Below, in pieces: positions 1-11,767 of a DNA stretch of 64,000 bases. The stretch's first letter is position 1, and the number at the start of each line of letters is the position of its first letter. The DNA lies in assembly GCA_031771865.1 (NCBI GenBank), contig JASISA010000041.1, forward strand, positions 1,922,001 to 1,986,000. Direction: 5' to 3'. The notes beneath the pieces were generated by a model. That model had not been told where the DNA came from. It did no database searches and saw only the letters and a list, made by a program, of their open reading frames with translations. Both the position numbers and the translations under genes were made by a program. This DNA comes from Nothophaeocryptopus gaeumannii. Lineage: Eukaryota > Ascomycota > Dothideomycetes > Mycosphaerellales > Mycosphaerellaceae.

Positions 1-1333
1 GGCTGTTGGGCAGGTAGCGCCTCGTATTGGTCGTCGGTGCAAAAGACTTCAGACCGAGGGGACTGAGCAGGGGTGACGCGCGCACGTGAATGGCTCTCTG
101 TTTCTACGTAGCCCTTGCACGCTCCTTCACAGACAATACCACACGCCGCTCTCATTGCCAGTCGATACCAAGATACCACTATATCACCATGCTATTCTGG
201 GCCATATGGTGACATTCACTTCGTCTGAATCACGTGTGCGCAGCAGCACGAAGTACCGTCGCATCTGACCTGCCCGCGATGACGTTTGCTTTCATTTGAG
301 AATGACGAGGCGACCCAGATGGAACAGAATAGACGAAATGCAGACATGTTATGTTGCAAGCGAAGCCACTGGACGACCTGCTACACCAACCTGGGGCTTT
401 TGCACGGCCCCCGCAAGCAAGTACTTCCGCGACACCGATGAACTCCATGATTGCGAGGTGAAACTGGGCGCCTGCTCATGCTAACACTGCTTCGATCACG
501 TATCATACGGCCTACTCCATGAAGCCGCGTCTGTCCATCGCATCTGCAAGAGTCGCCGATCCCATCCCACTGCAGCCGCTGACTGTACCATAGACACTTC
601 ACCTCGCTCAACTTTCTTCACCCACAATCTCAATCACGAGACTCTCCGCCCACTCACGGATATGTTACAGGACCAACCACGTCGTGACGTAGAGCTAGTA
701 TTCCCAGACATATCAGGATTTTGACCCGCCCAGCTTTGGACACCGTCGACCTCAGCACCCGCACTTCCAAGGCACACCCCTGCTCTGACCCTTAGCACAA
801 CCCGCTGTCAAATTGCTATCGTTCGAAAGATTCCACGGGCCTTCCATCTCAGCGCCCAGCCTGTCAAAACCCGAAACGGCATGTCGAGCATGCACACCTT
901 TTCGTAACCACGGGGAGAAAAGGTCCTATCCTCGATCATGTCTTACTTGCTTGAAGCAAGCATCGGTGGTGTCTCGCAGATTGGAGGCTTGTGAGGGGAG
1001 CAGCACTCTGACGATGCATTTCAGCACTCTCACGGATGTCGTCTCGCAAGCTATCCGTCTCCATGTCCTGCACGTCATGCCAGTCATGGCCAGCTTCCAT
1101 CTTCCCATCTCAAGCTGTGCATCACCGGCCCGAGAGAGCCGCACAACCAGAAGGTGGTTATTTCCGATGTCGAAGTGAGTGCTCGTCTCAGATCAGCCAG
1201 GCACGAAGTTTGGAAAAAAAGCATTGATCGAGCACTTCTCCCGCGCTTCGCGACGAAAAGGGTCTACGAAACGGTTTGCAGAGCTGTTCATGTTGGCCGC
1301 GTGTCTTGCCTGCCATGAGTTGCTGGCATCTTT
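1..1333. other. No recognisable gene
   Basis: Only short overlapping open frames on both strands are present, none with a family resemblance, splice-joined continuation or convincing start context. I see no repeat or RIP-like composition here. It may be the downstream flank of the broken CorA-like gene that follows, or of a gene beyond the left edge. Confidence 0.5.
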
Positions 1334-2633
1334 CTAGCACCAAGCAATGTATCCTGACTCGATCACCATGATCATGACTCGCTCCATGCAGGAATATGTA
1401 CAGCCGTCGGTAGACATCATGTCTTCGCACAGAGCCATATTGCCCATACCAGGCGTATGTAACGGGATCTGAAGGCCTAACGCGATACTCGGAGTGCTCT
1501 CATCCCCGACATGAAAGAAGACCCTACTGAAGAACGTTGCAACGAAGGTGGCTGGCAAGAAGATCATCGTCACCCAAGCGATACCTAGCATGAGCGCACT
1601 GTCTCGCTTCATGGCTCTTGCCATCTCGACGTTGAGTCGTGGTGTGATGAGTGACCGGGTCACGTCCAACTGCGCTCTCACACGGCAGCGCAGTTCCTGG
1701 GTTTGAGCAAATTGACTTTCAGCAAGCTCCGTCTTGAGATTCACCTCATCGCGAATCTTGATCAGTGCTCCGGCAGGCGCGATTTGATGGGAGCGCGCAT
1801 TGCAGAGCTCAGTAAACCGCCTCAAGTGCGAAGCAAGAGAGTAGAACGTATCTCTTACGGAGGCTGATACACCTGCGGCGTCGCGCAACCCGTCCAGGAT
1901 GACATAGCCGTCTTTGTGGAACGCGAGTTGTTCCGCATCCAAAGGCTCAATGCCTGGGATCTGGATGGCACCGAAACCCTTCTTCGCCTCCAGGTACTGC
2001 GCGTCGAAGTCCCGACTCCATCTCATCCTCTCCGCAACCTCAAACTTCGAGCACCCTAGTTCCAGCAAAGCGTGAAGAGTGTCGCGTCTGGTGCTCGCTG
2101 GCACAACAACTTCATCTTCTCCAGGCATCCGGTTAGGAGGCCGACAACCAGAAGGAAACTTTGCCGGTCTCGAAGTTGTGTCTCGCATAGACAGCACACT
2201 CATGGACTCCCCACCCACCGATTTTGTACATCACGAGGTATGCAACTGCGCTGGTTGCTGGATCATGGCCAGGGACATCGTGACGATACGAAACTGTGGA
2301 GTAATTCCCGCCAACGTCCTCGTGTACCAGCTCGACCAAATTAGGTAGGACAACCAAACGCTGCAAAAGACGAAGCCAGATCGGTGGGTCCAGTGATATG
2401 GCGCTGCTAGTCCACCGCTGAAACAGCACACGCTTCTGCCGGACGTAAAGAACAGTCGTCGAGCCTATAGGTGCGATGTCGTCAATCGTGGTAGCTGCAG
2501 CTTTCGCATTGGTTGCTACGTCAAGAACTTCCAGCCTCATTTTCACTTCACGAATGACAGTGTCACTGGCGGCTGAGATGAACGCCGCTGATATATGAGC
2601 CACTGATGTAGAAGAAGACCGCCAAAGAAGCAT
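1334..2633 (-). pseudogene. CorA-like magnesium transporter family protein, frameshifted and 3'-degraded
   Basis: Reading leftwards, a first frame (2633 to about 2133) ends with a segment rich in RHNFETGKVSFW. A second frame, shifted by one base, continues without a gap as RPPNRMPGEDEVVVPASTRR and goes on to a helical region. One membrane segment follows (about 1520-1610), MKRDSALMLGIAW then IFLPATFVATFF. Fungal CorA-like proteins have this order: soluble N-terminal part, coiled helices, then two membrane helices with the MKRDS/FLPxTF signature. Here the text runs across the frame change near 2125-2140 too smoothly for an intron, so one base is gained or lost. The second membrane helix expected near 1450 is absent in all three frames. 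The first ATG in frame is at 2633. A sequencing error could explain the frameshift but not the missing helix. Ion specificity is unknown; CorA relatives carry Mg2+ or other divalent ions across membranes. Confidence 0.6.
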
Positions 2634-2650
2634 CTTTACCTCCGGCACAC

Positions 2651-3883
2651 TCACGAAGCAGCAACACCACTATCCCTCTTCCCATTCTCAATCCTCGCCT
2701 TGTCAGTGCCTTGACTCTTCTCCCAATCTCCACCAGCCCTCCTACCCAACGCTCTCCTCAGAATCCATTCCTTCGAACTAACGACCTCCGCCTCGTCGAA
2801 TTCGGGATTCTCCTTCCTCTTCGCATCAATCAACTCACTCCCATCCAGCACCCTCAGCATGACATCATCCTCCGGTCGATTGAAGTACACCAGACTATAT
2901 CTAATACTATCCTGCTGCGCGCCTGGCGGGTTGACGACGCGGTGGAGCTGCGGTATCAGTTAGCACAAAACAATGCCTCCAAACCCCAGCAGGTCGAGTG
3001 GTATGTCACTTACATTACTCCTCAAAACTCCCGCCGAAAATTTGACCATAGCATCGCCCAAATTCATTACACAATGCCCTTTCAACGGCTTCACCCATTT
3101 CCATTCCTTCTCTTCCCCCGGAGGCAATACCTGCAACCCTCCCAATCGATTAAACAAAACCGTCACACTCCCAAAATCGGTATGTTCCCCCAACGCAGCC
3201 TGCCTATCATCTACTTTCTGCGGCGGACTCCTCACCCAACGGACTTGATCGCCAGCCACTGCATTCAAACGGTGGACGCTCTGCAGAGTCCCTGGCGGTA
3301 GACCCAGGCGGGTGTTCAACCTCCCCAGAATCAACGTCACAATGCCGTGGGATCGGAGCATATACCCCCTCACCATCTCCCTATTCCTTTCATCCATCAA
3401 TGTCGGCGGATTTCTCAACGGAGGACACGTAATACCCAACAAATCATCCTTACTCAAATTCCAAAATTCATTCCGATCCCTCGTTCCCTTGGAATCCACA
3501 ACCCCTTGCCCTAACCCTTTATACCCGAAATATGAACCCTCATCATTTAAATCGTACTTCTCCTTCTCCTCGATCGGTAAATCAAATACTGACTCCGCGA
3601 GCCCGAATAATCCCTCCGCACTCTTCAGCAGACCTTCCCCATCAACGAATTCGGATCCGGATTCGGTAGACGGACAGCGAAGATCAAGGTAAAAGAATCC
3701 CAAATCGCAACTTGCACGCCATAGATTTTCGTCTTCTTGCGCATCTCCCGCACGTAGCTTCGCCAGACTTATACGCAGAAGCGGTGCGGTCGGCACATCA
3801 TCTGGGAAAGGAGGGAGATCATCGAACTCCAAATTTTCGTCCTGGAGGGTATGGTCTTGCGGATCAATGGAACCCATTTTCAT
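2651..3883 (-). CDS. 2-oxoglutarate/Fe(II)-dependent dioxygenase, isopenicillin-N-synthase type
   Basis: Two exons, 3883-3014 and 2947-2651, joined over a 66-nt intron (2948-3013) with GTAAGT donor, GCTAAC branch and CAG acceptor; phase 0; 388 residues. The N-terminal DIOX_N part carries the usual FFYLDL-like strand after the conserved helix. The iron-binding facial triad is visible: HTD in EHTDFGSVTVLF before the intron, and the distal His at the start of exon 2 (LHRVV). The 2-oxoglutarate-binding RxS appears as RYSLVYFNRPE. Enzymes of this fold oxidise small molecules using O2 and 2-oxoglutarate in the cytosol (IPNS itself uses no 2-oxoglutarate); the substrate cannot be read from sequence. 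ATG at 3883 is preferred because the N-terminus then matches family length. No biosynthetic neighbours are present. The gene looks intact. Confidence 0.9.
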
Positions 3884-4536
3884 ACGTGATCCAAGACGTG
3901 GAGTCCGAGGAAAAGGTAAGAGAAATGTAGAAAGACCAGTTCAATTTTGGATGAGAAAGGTGAGTAGGTAAGAACGAAGTTGTCTTACCTCGAGGGATCA
4001 ATCAAAGTGCTTTTGACTACAAAGCTGTTGATGTATATGAACTCAAGTACATAGCGTTCTGGGAGGGAGGATGTACTACCCCGCTGGGGAGTCGCGTGAA
4101 TGACAACAGCCGACAACCTTGATCGTCTGCACTGCGGATAGGACGGGTACGCAAATCTCAGCTCGCAAACAAACTCCGAGAATTGGAGAGACCACATTAT
4201 CATAACAATCGAAAGTGTAGAGCGTCAATTATGCACAACCTGTTCATTTCACTCAAGCTACATCATCCTATCACTCCATTCCAACTCGCTATGCACAGCG
4301 GCCCAAATCGAAGTATAGACGCCGCTTCTCGTTATTCTTTTCCGCAAAAGCCATCATGTCCAGAGTTGTACAGGTACATCCAGAAGGATAAACACTCCCT
4401 AATGCGAACCCTCTACCATGACTTCTACGTTCGCGGCGTTACGCCATGCATACACATCATGTACTTGCTTTCTCATACTGATACTAGTCAGCAACGCTCC
4501 AATGCATTCGGATGACGGTGGTGTACCTTTGCAAAT
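3884..4536. other. Intergenic, no gene seen
   Basis: Lies between the 3' end of hex1 and the 5' end of the dioxygenase gene, both on the minus strand. It should contain the dioxygenase promoter and the hex1 3' UTR. Small open frames here lack support. Confidence 0.4.
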
Positions 4537-6185
4537 TTACAAACGGCTGCCGTGGACAATCTTGTAGTCAACAGCGAGCTCACGGCCCTCATCGTTGATG
4601 ACGAGCACGCGGACGCTACCGCGGCCGTTGTTGAAGGCATCGGTCAGTCGGTTGAGCAGGCTGCTCTGGTCAAGAACGGGAAGACCCTGCTTGACATCAC
4701 CGGTCTCGGTCATGGCAACGACCTGGCCGTCGTCACGAATGTCCAATACACGGTACTGCTTGAAGACAGGACCGATCATGTTCTGGACAACAACCGATGG
4801 GCTTGGGTTGCTGACAAAGGAGCTCTCCTCTTGCAGCTGCTTGGTGAATAGGTCAACACCGAGGTAGCGGTGCTGGCCGGTCTGTGCAGAGGTGGTGATG
4901 CGGATGACCTGGCAAGGACGGCCCTGGAGGATCAAGAGGTCACCAATGCGGATGTGGTGGCATGGGACAGTGATGGTGTCGGGGGAACCAGCATAGCGGG
5001 CTGGGCCGTATGGGCGCTCGTAAGATCGTGGGGCAGACATGGTGATTTCGCGGTCCTTGACAATAACGTCTTCCTCACGCTCAACTACTCTGTCCTCGTG
5101 GGAGTGGTGGCGGTGGTGGTGGCTGTGGCCTTCGAATGGGTGAAGAATGCGGTCGGCAGCGCGGTGGAGACCGTGACGGAACGAGTGGTACTGGCCCTCT
5201 TCGTCGTAATATCCCATGTCAAGGCGGTGACGACGTCCTTCGCGTGGGCCGTCGAGGATACGTTCCTCGACCTTGACCTTTTCGTCGAAGCGAACAGGCT
5301 CACGCTCGCGGTAAGCTTCACCTGCTACGTCTCGCGGGTAGGTGCTCTTCTCTTGCCAACCACGAGAAGCTCTGTACTCCTGGGTAAATGGGGTGGTGCC
5401 GTCACGAAAGTCCCGCTCGGCAAGATCGATTGGGTTGTCGTAGTCGATCTGTGTACCTGGAGTGTGACGGGTTGGGTACTCGCGGTCGTAGACGCGGTCC
5501 TGAACTTCGATCTGAGCGTCGGAGTAACGCTGGTATGGCTCGCGGTAGCTGTGGAAGATGAAGAGTCAGTGGCCGTAGCACAACGATGGCAAGGAAGATG
5601 CTCGCGGGAGCTGTTGGTGATGATGGACAACAGGGAAGGACGGTGAGGGAAGACGGATAGGTTGCTGAGACGACAACACACTAGCAGGGGCTAGGGCCAT
5701 GGCGTGGCATAGCGTGTTTGCCAAGCGTCATTTCAGGGGCCCGCGTGGTTCGGACGGAGCTGGCCAGTGCAAGGATCAAAACAGAGGCGGTTGGGCTCTC
5801 AAATGAGCTGGGGAGTGAGGCAAGCGAGGTGATGAGAAGTGTGAAAAGTGATGTGCAGACTCACCGCTGGCGGTCAATGTCAACCTCTACGCGAGTGTCG
5901 ACGTTCTCTTGGTTGCGGCCGAGGCCCTGGTAGCGGTCTTCAATGCGAATATCTTCACGTCTGTCTCCTCTTCTTGCGGGGCGGTGGCGGTCTTCTTCGG
6001 TGATGCGGATGTCTTCGCGGTAGCGGTCGTCTCGACGGGAAGGGCCTTGCTGCTGCTGAGTGTAGCGGTCTTGTCGGTCTTCCCGTCCAGCGCCTTGGAC
6101 AGTCACACGCTCGTCAGTCTTGACTTCAGTGGTCTCGGAAGTCTGCTCGTTCCGGTAGGTTGACGGAAAGACGCTGAACGGGACT
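4537..6185 (-). CDS. hex1: Woronin body major protein HEX1, with long N-terminal extension
   Basis: The C-terminal about 150 residues are the eIF5A-like Hex1 fold: the ITVPCHHIRIGDLLILQGRP strand block, then GQHRYLGVDLFTKQL, EESSFV and MTETGDVKQGLPV. The protein ends in SRL, a PTS1 peroxisome signal. Hex1 self-assembles into the crystalline core of Woronin bodies, peroxisome-derived organelles that plug septal pores after wounding. A short product of 226 residues could start at the ATG at 5217 (MGYYDEEGQYHSFRHG). The same frame is open upstream to 5548, and a splice (donor 5864, acceptor at 5549/5550, phase 2, 316-nt intron) joins it to an upstream exon (5865 to about 6185). That exon is rich in Asp, Arg, Gln and Tyr (EDRHRPARRGDRR-type runs). 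Alternative splicing of long and short hex1 transcripts is known in Aspergillus. The very first exon and its ATG are not resolved; a candidate exon lies near 6240-6330. Confidence 0.93.
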
Positions 6186-6499
6186 CTGAACAACGATTAG
6201 CTGGATGGTTGTGTCAATGTCTCTAGAAGATTGTGCTTCACATACGGAACTCGGGCGTCGTAATCCAGCGTGACGAGCTTTGCTCGACTTGAACGTCTTC
6301 CGACTCAACGAGGTGGAAGACAGACAAGCGGAGCTGTGTCTTGTATCGCAGTGCGTAGACTACGAAGAGCGGGAAGTCGGCGGTGATGCCGGGATTTGCA
6401 GCTTGCGCGTTGTTTACGTGCGTGAGGTGATGGACGAGGGACGTGGGTGGAGAGTCGTGGCAGGATGTAGGTAGGGGAGACACTCGGGAGCTTGGACTG

Positions 6500-7411
6500 C
6501 TGAACCGCGCTTAAATGGGCAGCCAATGGCACAACACACTAATTTGCTACGGCAACCACGACACTGGCTCACTGCTGCTCGGACTCAACCACTCTACCAG
6601 CCATTTCTTATGTCGCCATCAATTTGTTAAACTCCCCCATGTCAAGTCTTTACTTCTGGCAAAGAGAGATGGCCTGCTGCCAGCCTCCTTCCAATGAAAG
6701 GCCCAATCGCGTGAGGATGGCCACCCGCAAGGACTTCCAAAGAAACCTCGAGCATCCGCCTCGTAATCGTCCCACACCAGCATCGTGGAAGTCCCCAATT
6801 GGGCCATCTACTCCAGTCTCACATGCATCACCGGCACCACCGCCCTTCGCCGATCAGAACACACTGCTCAAAACACAAGCCCCAGCCCTGCAGCCACGTC
6901 CGACCCGAGTACGCGCAAACGCGAGGTAAACACGCTATCGAAGCTTAACGAGAGCTCCCAAGTCCCAACGGCTCGGGGGAACCGCTTCCGCTGCACCCAT
7001 CACGCAACCTCTCCAACGACATCCACTGCGAATGCGTGTATCGAACATCAGACTATTATTGAAGAAGTGATTCTTTTTCTCATTTCAGTGGATGGATTCT
7101 TTGTGCATTGCATTTGCAGAACAGGACCTGTTTTCAGCACCATGTACCTTGCCTCCCAGCAGGCTCCTCCCTGCAGGTGTTCAGCCACTTGCGAGGTGAA
7201 CTTATCCCAGCCATCTTAATTTCCAGCAGAATCGAAGCTCCAACCATCACATATTCGATCCTCACGCCTTGATGCATGAGCATGTGAAAGGTACGTATCT
7301 GCAGCTTGCTGTTCCAGACTTCATCCATCTGGTCATCTCAGCTGCAGAGCATCGCATGACACTCATGCGCTCCAATGGTCTGTAGGCACGAGCAGTATTT
7401 CCAACGGATCA
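6500..7411. other. Upstream region of hex1; no gene seen
   Basis: Between the 5' end of hex1 and the 3' end of the BTB gene. Presumably holds the hex1 promoter and 5' UTR. No frame here is convincing on either strand. Confidence 0.4.
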
Positions 7412-8157
7412 TCACTTTGAAGTCTTTGATCGATCGACCGCCGCCACAGCTTGCAACACGTCCAGCGAGAGCTCCGGCAGGCTAAGAAGCACCTCTTTGA
7501 AGTCCTTCCTCAGCATGAGAGCAGTGAGGCGCTCCCGACAGATGTCTTTGACGATACTCCTCAGCTCACCACCGTGCGACGGCGTGTCCTCGTAGATGGT
7601 CGAGAGAAGATGCGGAAAAGCACTTGATGACCACTGGGTCTTCAGCTTGCGCTCGGCTGAAGCGGCGGCTTTTGTGAGGAGATCCGGCAGCAGGTACTTT
7701 GCCGCGACTGCAAAGAGGCGGAGGTCGAAGTGGACGCCGGGCCTCGGGACTGCGCCGAAAGGATCGAGGCTGTAGATGTATCGTATCATCCCCACGACCG
7801 CATCTGGATCATCACCATGGAGGACGAGTAGCTTCGAATTCGACTCCTGCAGCTGGTCAGTACATCTCGCTACACTTGAGATGGATAGCATCAAGTGCTA
7901 CTCACCACGAAACGGCCAGAGAAGGCGACCTTGAAGTACTCTGAGGCCACGCATAATACCAGCTTGTGCGCTTTAATGTCGCGCCCGTCGCAGCGAACGA
8001 TCACATCCGAGAGCAACGGCGAGTCGTAGAATCTGCAGCTCGCTCAACATACAAACTGACGGTAGGTAATCTCCATTGCTCACCTCTTCAGCTCGCGGAG
8101 ATTGAGCGCCGTCTTTTGAGCCTTCAATCTGAAAGGAATTCTCGACCTGAATGACAT
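7412..8157 (-). CDS. BTB/POZ domain protein
   Basis: Three exons rebuilt by splice signals: 8157-8084, 8032-7906 and 7846-7412. Introns are 51 nt (GTGAGC...CTGCAG, phase 2) and 59 nt (GTGAGT...CTGCAG, phase 0). The product is 211 residues. The spliced N-terminus gives the classic BTB core: a leading helix, then SDVIVRCDGRDIKAHKLVL, then SEYFKVAFSG, and after intron 2 LLVLHGDDPDAV and IRYIYSLDP. This is followed by the family-typical FDLRLFAVAAKYLLPDLL helix pair. BTB domains dimerise and often recruit targets to CUL3 ubiquitin ligase; fungal proteins of this short type have no second domain and mostly unknown roles. The ATG at 8157 is chosen because it puts the N-terminal helix in frame with the SDV strand; a longer frame from 8176 leads out of frame after splicing. 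Confidence 0.85.
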
Positions 8158-8546
8158 TGAGCGGCTTCGTTAGCATGTGTGCGCATTTAAAGTACTAACG
8201 TGTGTCCAAGCAGTCAACTCAAGCGTTGCCGAAAATTGGAAGAGCGTGGGGCAAGCATATGAAGATTGGACTGACGCACGTTTTCATAACAAGCAGCAGC
8301 CGCGACGCAACGTGCAAACGGCGAAAGTTGAAATGCACGACAATCTCGACCCAGCAGTGCTTCTGCGGAAAGAAGTAAAGGCATACGCAAGAAGAACAGA
8401 ACATTGCTGGCGAAGTACAACCAGAAACGCAATCTCGAACCCCAACTGTTACTCGCTCTTCTCTTAGTATTCAGCCACACCTCGAACAAGCGCTTGCGAG
8501 GAATGCAGCTTAGAGAACCACCTATGTTCAACTCAACAGGTGAAGT

Positions 8547-9296
8547 TTGGCAAATGCGAAAGCGACCCCCCTCCACGATGCTAGACGCCTTGCAGACAAG
8601 CTCGCAGCCCTCGTTGTCCAAGCAGAGGTCCTCTCGATCTGCGCCATCTTCCTCTTCACAAGACCACATCTTCGAGTCCGCGGACATCTGGGGTTTGCAC
8701 CTGCCTTCTTCCTAGATGACCGGAACCAACAAGTCCCAGCAGAATCTCGAGACGAAAATGCCGATGTCAGCCAGGACTCTGTGATCGGCCGAGCTCTAGA
8801 TATTTCCCTCCGGATCTTCCATGCAGCCGGCACGGTCCAAGCCATTGTAACCGACGGCGAACGACACAAACAGCGTTTCATACCGTTCTACTATGCGGAA
8901 GCGATAGCGATAGCATTAGCATCTCTTCGTGCAGACTCGCAAGTCCTGACGTCGTATCTCACCACAGCCACTGAATGGGTATTCCTCGCGCTCAAGCACC
9001 AGAAACTCTCAGGCGCAGCGATTGTTCTGGCACTCCCGGGCGCGTGGCAATCAAATACGAGTGTCACGCAGCAGAATTGGAAGATTGCGCAAAAGCATTG
9101 GATGCGCAGTATGTTGCTGCTGTTCCTGGCTCTCGAACAGCACCCAGAAATCGACCCGGAGCTGCGGCTGCTCGCTGAGCAGTATATCGGTCGATGGTCC
9201 TGCGCAGTCTATGTGACTTGCCTAATCGTGTGGTTTGGATCGATATACCTTCGCGGGGACGGAAATCCCGAGCAGGGAGAACCACCTCCAGGCTGA
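8547..9296 (+). CDS. Unknown protein, open frame without clear start
   Basis: About 250 codons stay open on the plus strand with fungal-like codon use. The text is mostly helical and has a hydrophobic stretch near the end (CLIVWFGSIYL). The frame opens without an ATG, so it would have to be the last exon of a longer gene; an acceptor-like CAACTCAACAG lies at 8530-8540 but leads into a different frame. I find no zinc cluster upstream and no recognisable domain. It could be the tail of a decayed regulator or a chance frame. The region to 9698 holds nothing further that I can support. Confidence 0.3.
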   Translation: MANAKATPLHDARRLADKLAALVVQAEVLSICAIFLFTRPHLRVRGHLGFAPAFFLDDRNQQVPAESRDENADVSQDSVIGRALDISLRIFHAAGTVQAIVTDGERHKQRFIPFYYAEAIAIALASLRADSQVLTSYLTTATEWVFLALKHQKLSGAAIVLALPGAWQSNTSVTQQNWKIAQKHWMRSMLLLFLALEQHPEIDPELRLLAEQYIGRWSCAVYVTCLIVWFGSIYLRGDGNPEQGEPPPG

Positions 9297-9698
9297 CCTC
9301 AGTCCATTCGTCCCATCGTAAAGGGCCTGGAAAGTGCAGCTATCCTTTTGGGCATCCTTGCAGCAGGTTCGGTGGGTACGGGCTACTTTTTCGCGTGTCT
9401 TGGATGGTGATGGATCATCTTTCCATTACCGTCACGCCCTGTCTTCCATTCGCTGCCGATGGCTGCGATGTTTGGAAGACTGGCATACATGAACATTTGG
9501 GCTCTCATCAACTTGATTCGAGGCCCTGTCCATCCAACGGAAGACATACGCGCATTGCTGCTCAGAGAACTGCTGGTGAGCGCAGATGTCTTTGGATGGT
9601 GCTCTCTTGTGATGGTCGAGTTTTGGGCCGCACTTTGGAGCGTAGTGCTTGCACAGTCGTGCAGCGCGCAATGACGATCCGTCAAATCAGACCTTGCT

Positions 9699-11169
9699 TC
9701 AATCGTGACCATCTTGCTGCATCTGCCACTTTTGCTGCTGGATTCTCCTGCGCCATTCGTTGCGCATGCGGCGAGCCTCCTTCTCACTCAACCATCCATC
9801 GGGTCGCTCGCCGTTCTGCCAACCAGCATCCAGTCGTCGCTTTCGCCTGCGACTGGTCGCTGCGCTCGAGCGGCGTTCGCGCTTCGAAAGAGAGCTGGAT
9901 ATCGGCCGGATCAGTCCAGCGTCGTACAACAGTAGCTCGAACTCAGGTCCAAAGGGGTACTCGGAGATCTGCGACGAATGATCGCAGCAAGGCGAATGCT
10001 TCAAAGGGAGCAGCCAGTCATGTAGCTTTGGTCCAAAGACAGTAACAAAGTTGTGATATGCACTTCCCAGGCTCCATGGATTCAGTCCGCGGGGCGCTTC
10101 CAATATTGCGAAGGTCCTGGGCACTGGCGCGGGAATAGGCGGCCTGTCAACTGGCAAGTGAAGAGGATATGTGATCGTGCCATTGAAAATTTTCGGGTTC
10201 GATGGTGAATGCGATGCAGTGTGGTTCTTGGGTCGCGGCTGTCGCTTGAAATAGTTCATATGCTCTGGATCATCCAGCTCCGAAGTCAAAGGGCGCTCGC
10301 TGTCGCCATCGCTATCTGCTGTACTGGGTACTAATCGTGCAGGTGGCGGAGGTTGTAGAGGATCTTTTTGCATCTCTGGTGGTAGGATGACCGCAAGATA
10401 TAGCCTTCCCCGGACGTTCTCGATGGTCGTAGTATTCTGTAGTACCATGTTCAAGCTGTTCAAAACCATGCCAAGGGTGAATAAGAGAAAGAAACCGGCC
10501 AGACCAATCGTCACAAACCAGTGCACATTCTTCTTGTACTCCGAAATGTAGTACCCGAAGACTCCCGTAATGTAGGCCGTGAAGATCATGGTGTAGAATA
10601 GAAACTGTATGAAGAACTTGAAAGCGTTCTCGCCAACAACGCCGCCAACCCATGGACAGAAGTGATCCATCTTTCGAGTGCAGCGGCCGACATCCTGGCT
10701 GTGGTGTGTGCGATCTGGTTTCCAGTTATGGCAGTAGTCGCACCATATGGGCAGTCCATTCGGATCACACACAAAGGCATCGCGCATCCAGTACGCATCC
10801 AGCCCAGGCTGCGGCTCGTTAACACTCGGTCGCTTCTGTATGTCATCTGGGCCTAGTGGGATGTAGCCTGGGTCTCTCAAGACGGCCAGAAGTAGGCGTA
10901 GCCATGACGCGGCGACTGGTAGTAGTAGAACAAAGTAGATGGTCGGAATAGCAATGCCGGCCGCTACACGTCGCGGTTTGTCGTTTGGCGGAGGAGATCC
11001 GAGGAGGTAGTTGACAGACAAAGGCCCGACGACAGTGTACGAAGCGTAGCCCACTATGAGTACTAGCAATACCTGCGAAAGTCAATACGAGGCTGGGACA
11101 CAGTTCGGCTTCAGTTCTCACGGGTATGAACCTCGCCGTGCCAATCGACACGCGGTTCCTCGGGGACAT
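9699..11169 (-). CDS. PFA5: Palmitoyltransferase PFA5 (zf-DHHC family, DHFC variant)
   Basis: Two exons, 11169-11122 and 11072-9699, with a 49-nt intron (GTGAGA donor, TTGAC branch, CGCAG acceptor, phase 0); 473 residues. Two N-terminal membrane segments precede the cysteine-rich domain, which reads WCDYCHNWKPDRTHHS, then VGRCTRKMDHFCPWVGG. Two more membrane segments follow, FKFFIQFLFYTMIF and VTIGLAGFFLLF. The active motif is DHFC, not DHHC; Akr1 and Pfa5 proteins of yeasts also carry a non-His residue at this place (DHYC), and the GG after PWV is typical of Pfa5. The enzyme attaches palmitate to cysteines of membrane-associated proteins. The C-terminal about 200 residues are low complexity and basic. 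ATG at 11169 is used because splicing joins it directly to the first membrane helix. Confidence 0.87.
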
Positions 11170-11767
11170 GTCCTCTTCACGGCCGGCGACATATCATATG
11201 GTGAAGTGAAGATGTTGGAGTTGTGCTGGTGAGAAGCATCGCGGTCAACGAGATGATGCTGATGAGATGAGGCTGGCAGGTTTTGGCAGGCGCGGTACAA
11301 AAATGACAAGGATGTTCGGCCGCCGTAGCCGAGGTCGCGCCAAGCTTTCCTGGGTTGTCAGCTGGGCTGGTCCCCAACCTCTCCCTTCCAATCTTCTTCC
11401 TCCCTGCTTTCACCCACGCCATCACCGCTCACTGAGAGCCAAGAGTGACCAGATGTTGAGAAAATGACGCTTCATACAAGACTATCTACCAAGGAAAATT
11501 GCAAGCTTAAAGGCATGGGTATCTCAAGAAATGAACGCCGAATCCAGGCCACCAAACCTCACCAGCCCCTCAATCCTATTCCACGGCACGCGCTTGCTGT
11601 CTCCTTTGATCGAAAAATGGGATACCACTCAATGGAGAAACAATGCGATCCGGCAGGAGGGACCCACGGCGACGTGTCGCTTCGTGGGGTTTCTTGCGAC
11701 GCGTCGTGATCTGTAACAACAGTCAGTATTGCGTCAAACGCATCGATACCTTCCGGAGACCGTACCA

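Noticed and set aside
2133..2218. Intron in the CorA-like gene instead of a frameshift
   Set aside because: No donor-acceptor pair of at least 45 nt fits without deleting conserved residues on both sides.
4870..5646. 258-codon open frame on the plus strand
   Set aside because: It lies antisense to hex1, whose protein is unmistakable; the frame mirrors hex1 codon use.
9194..10045. 283-codon open frame on the plus strand
   Set aside because: Overlaps the unknown ORF end and the PFA5 C-terminus antisense; composition is Arg/Ser-rich as expected of a shadow frame.
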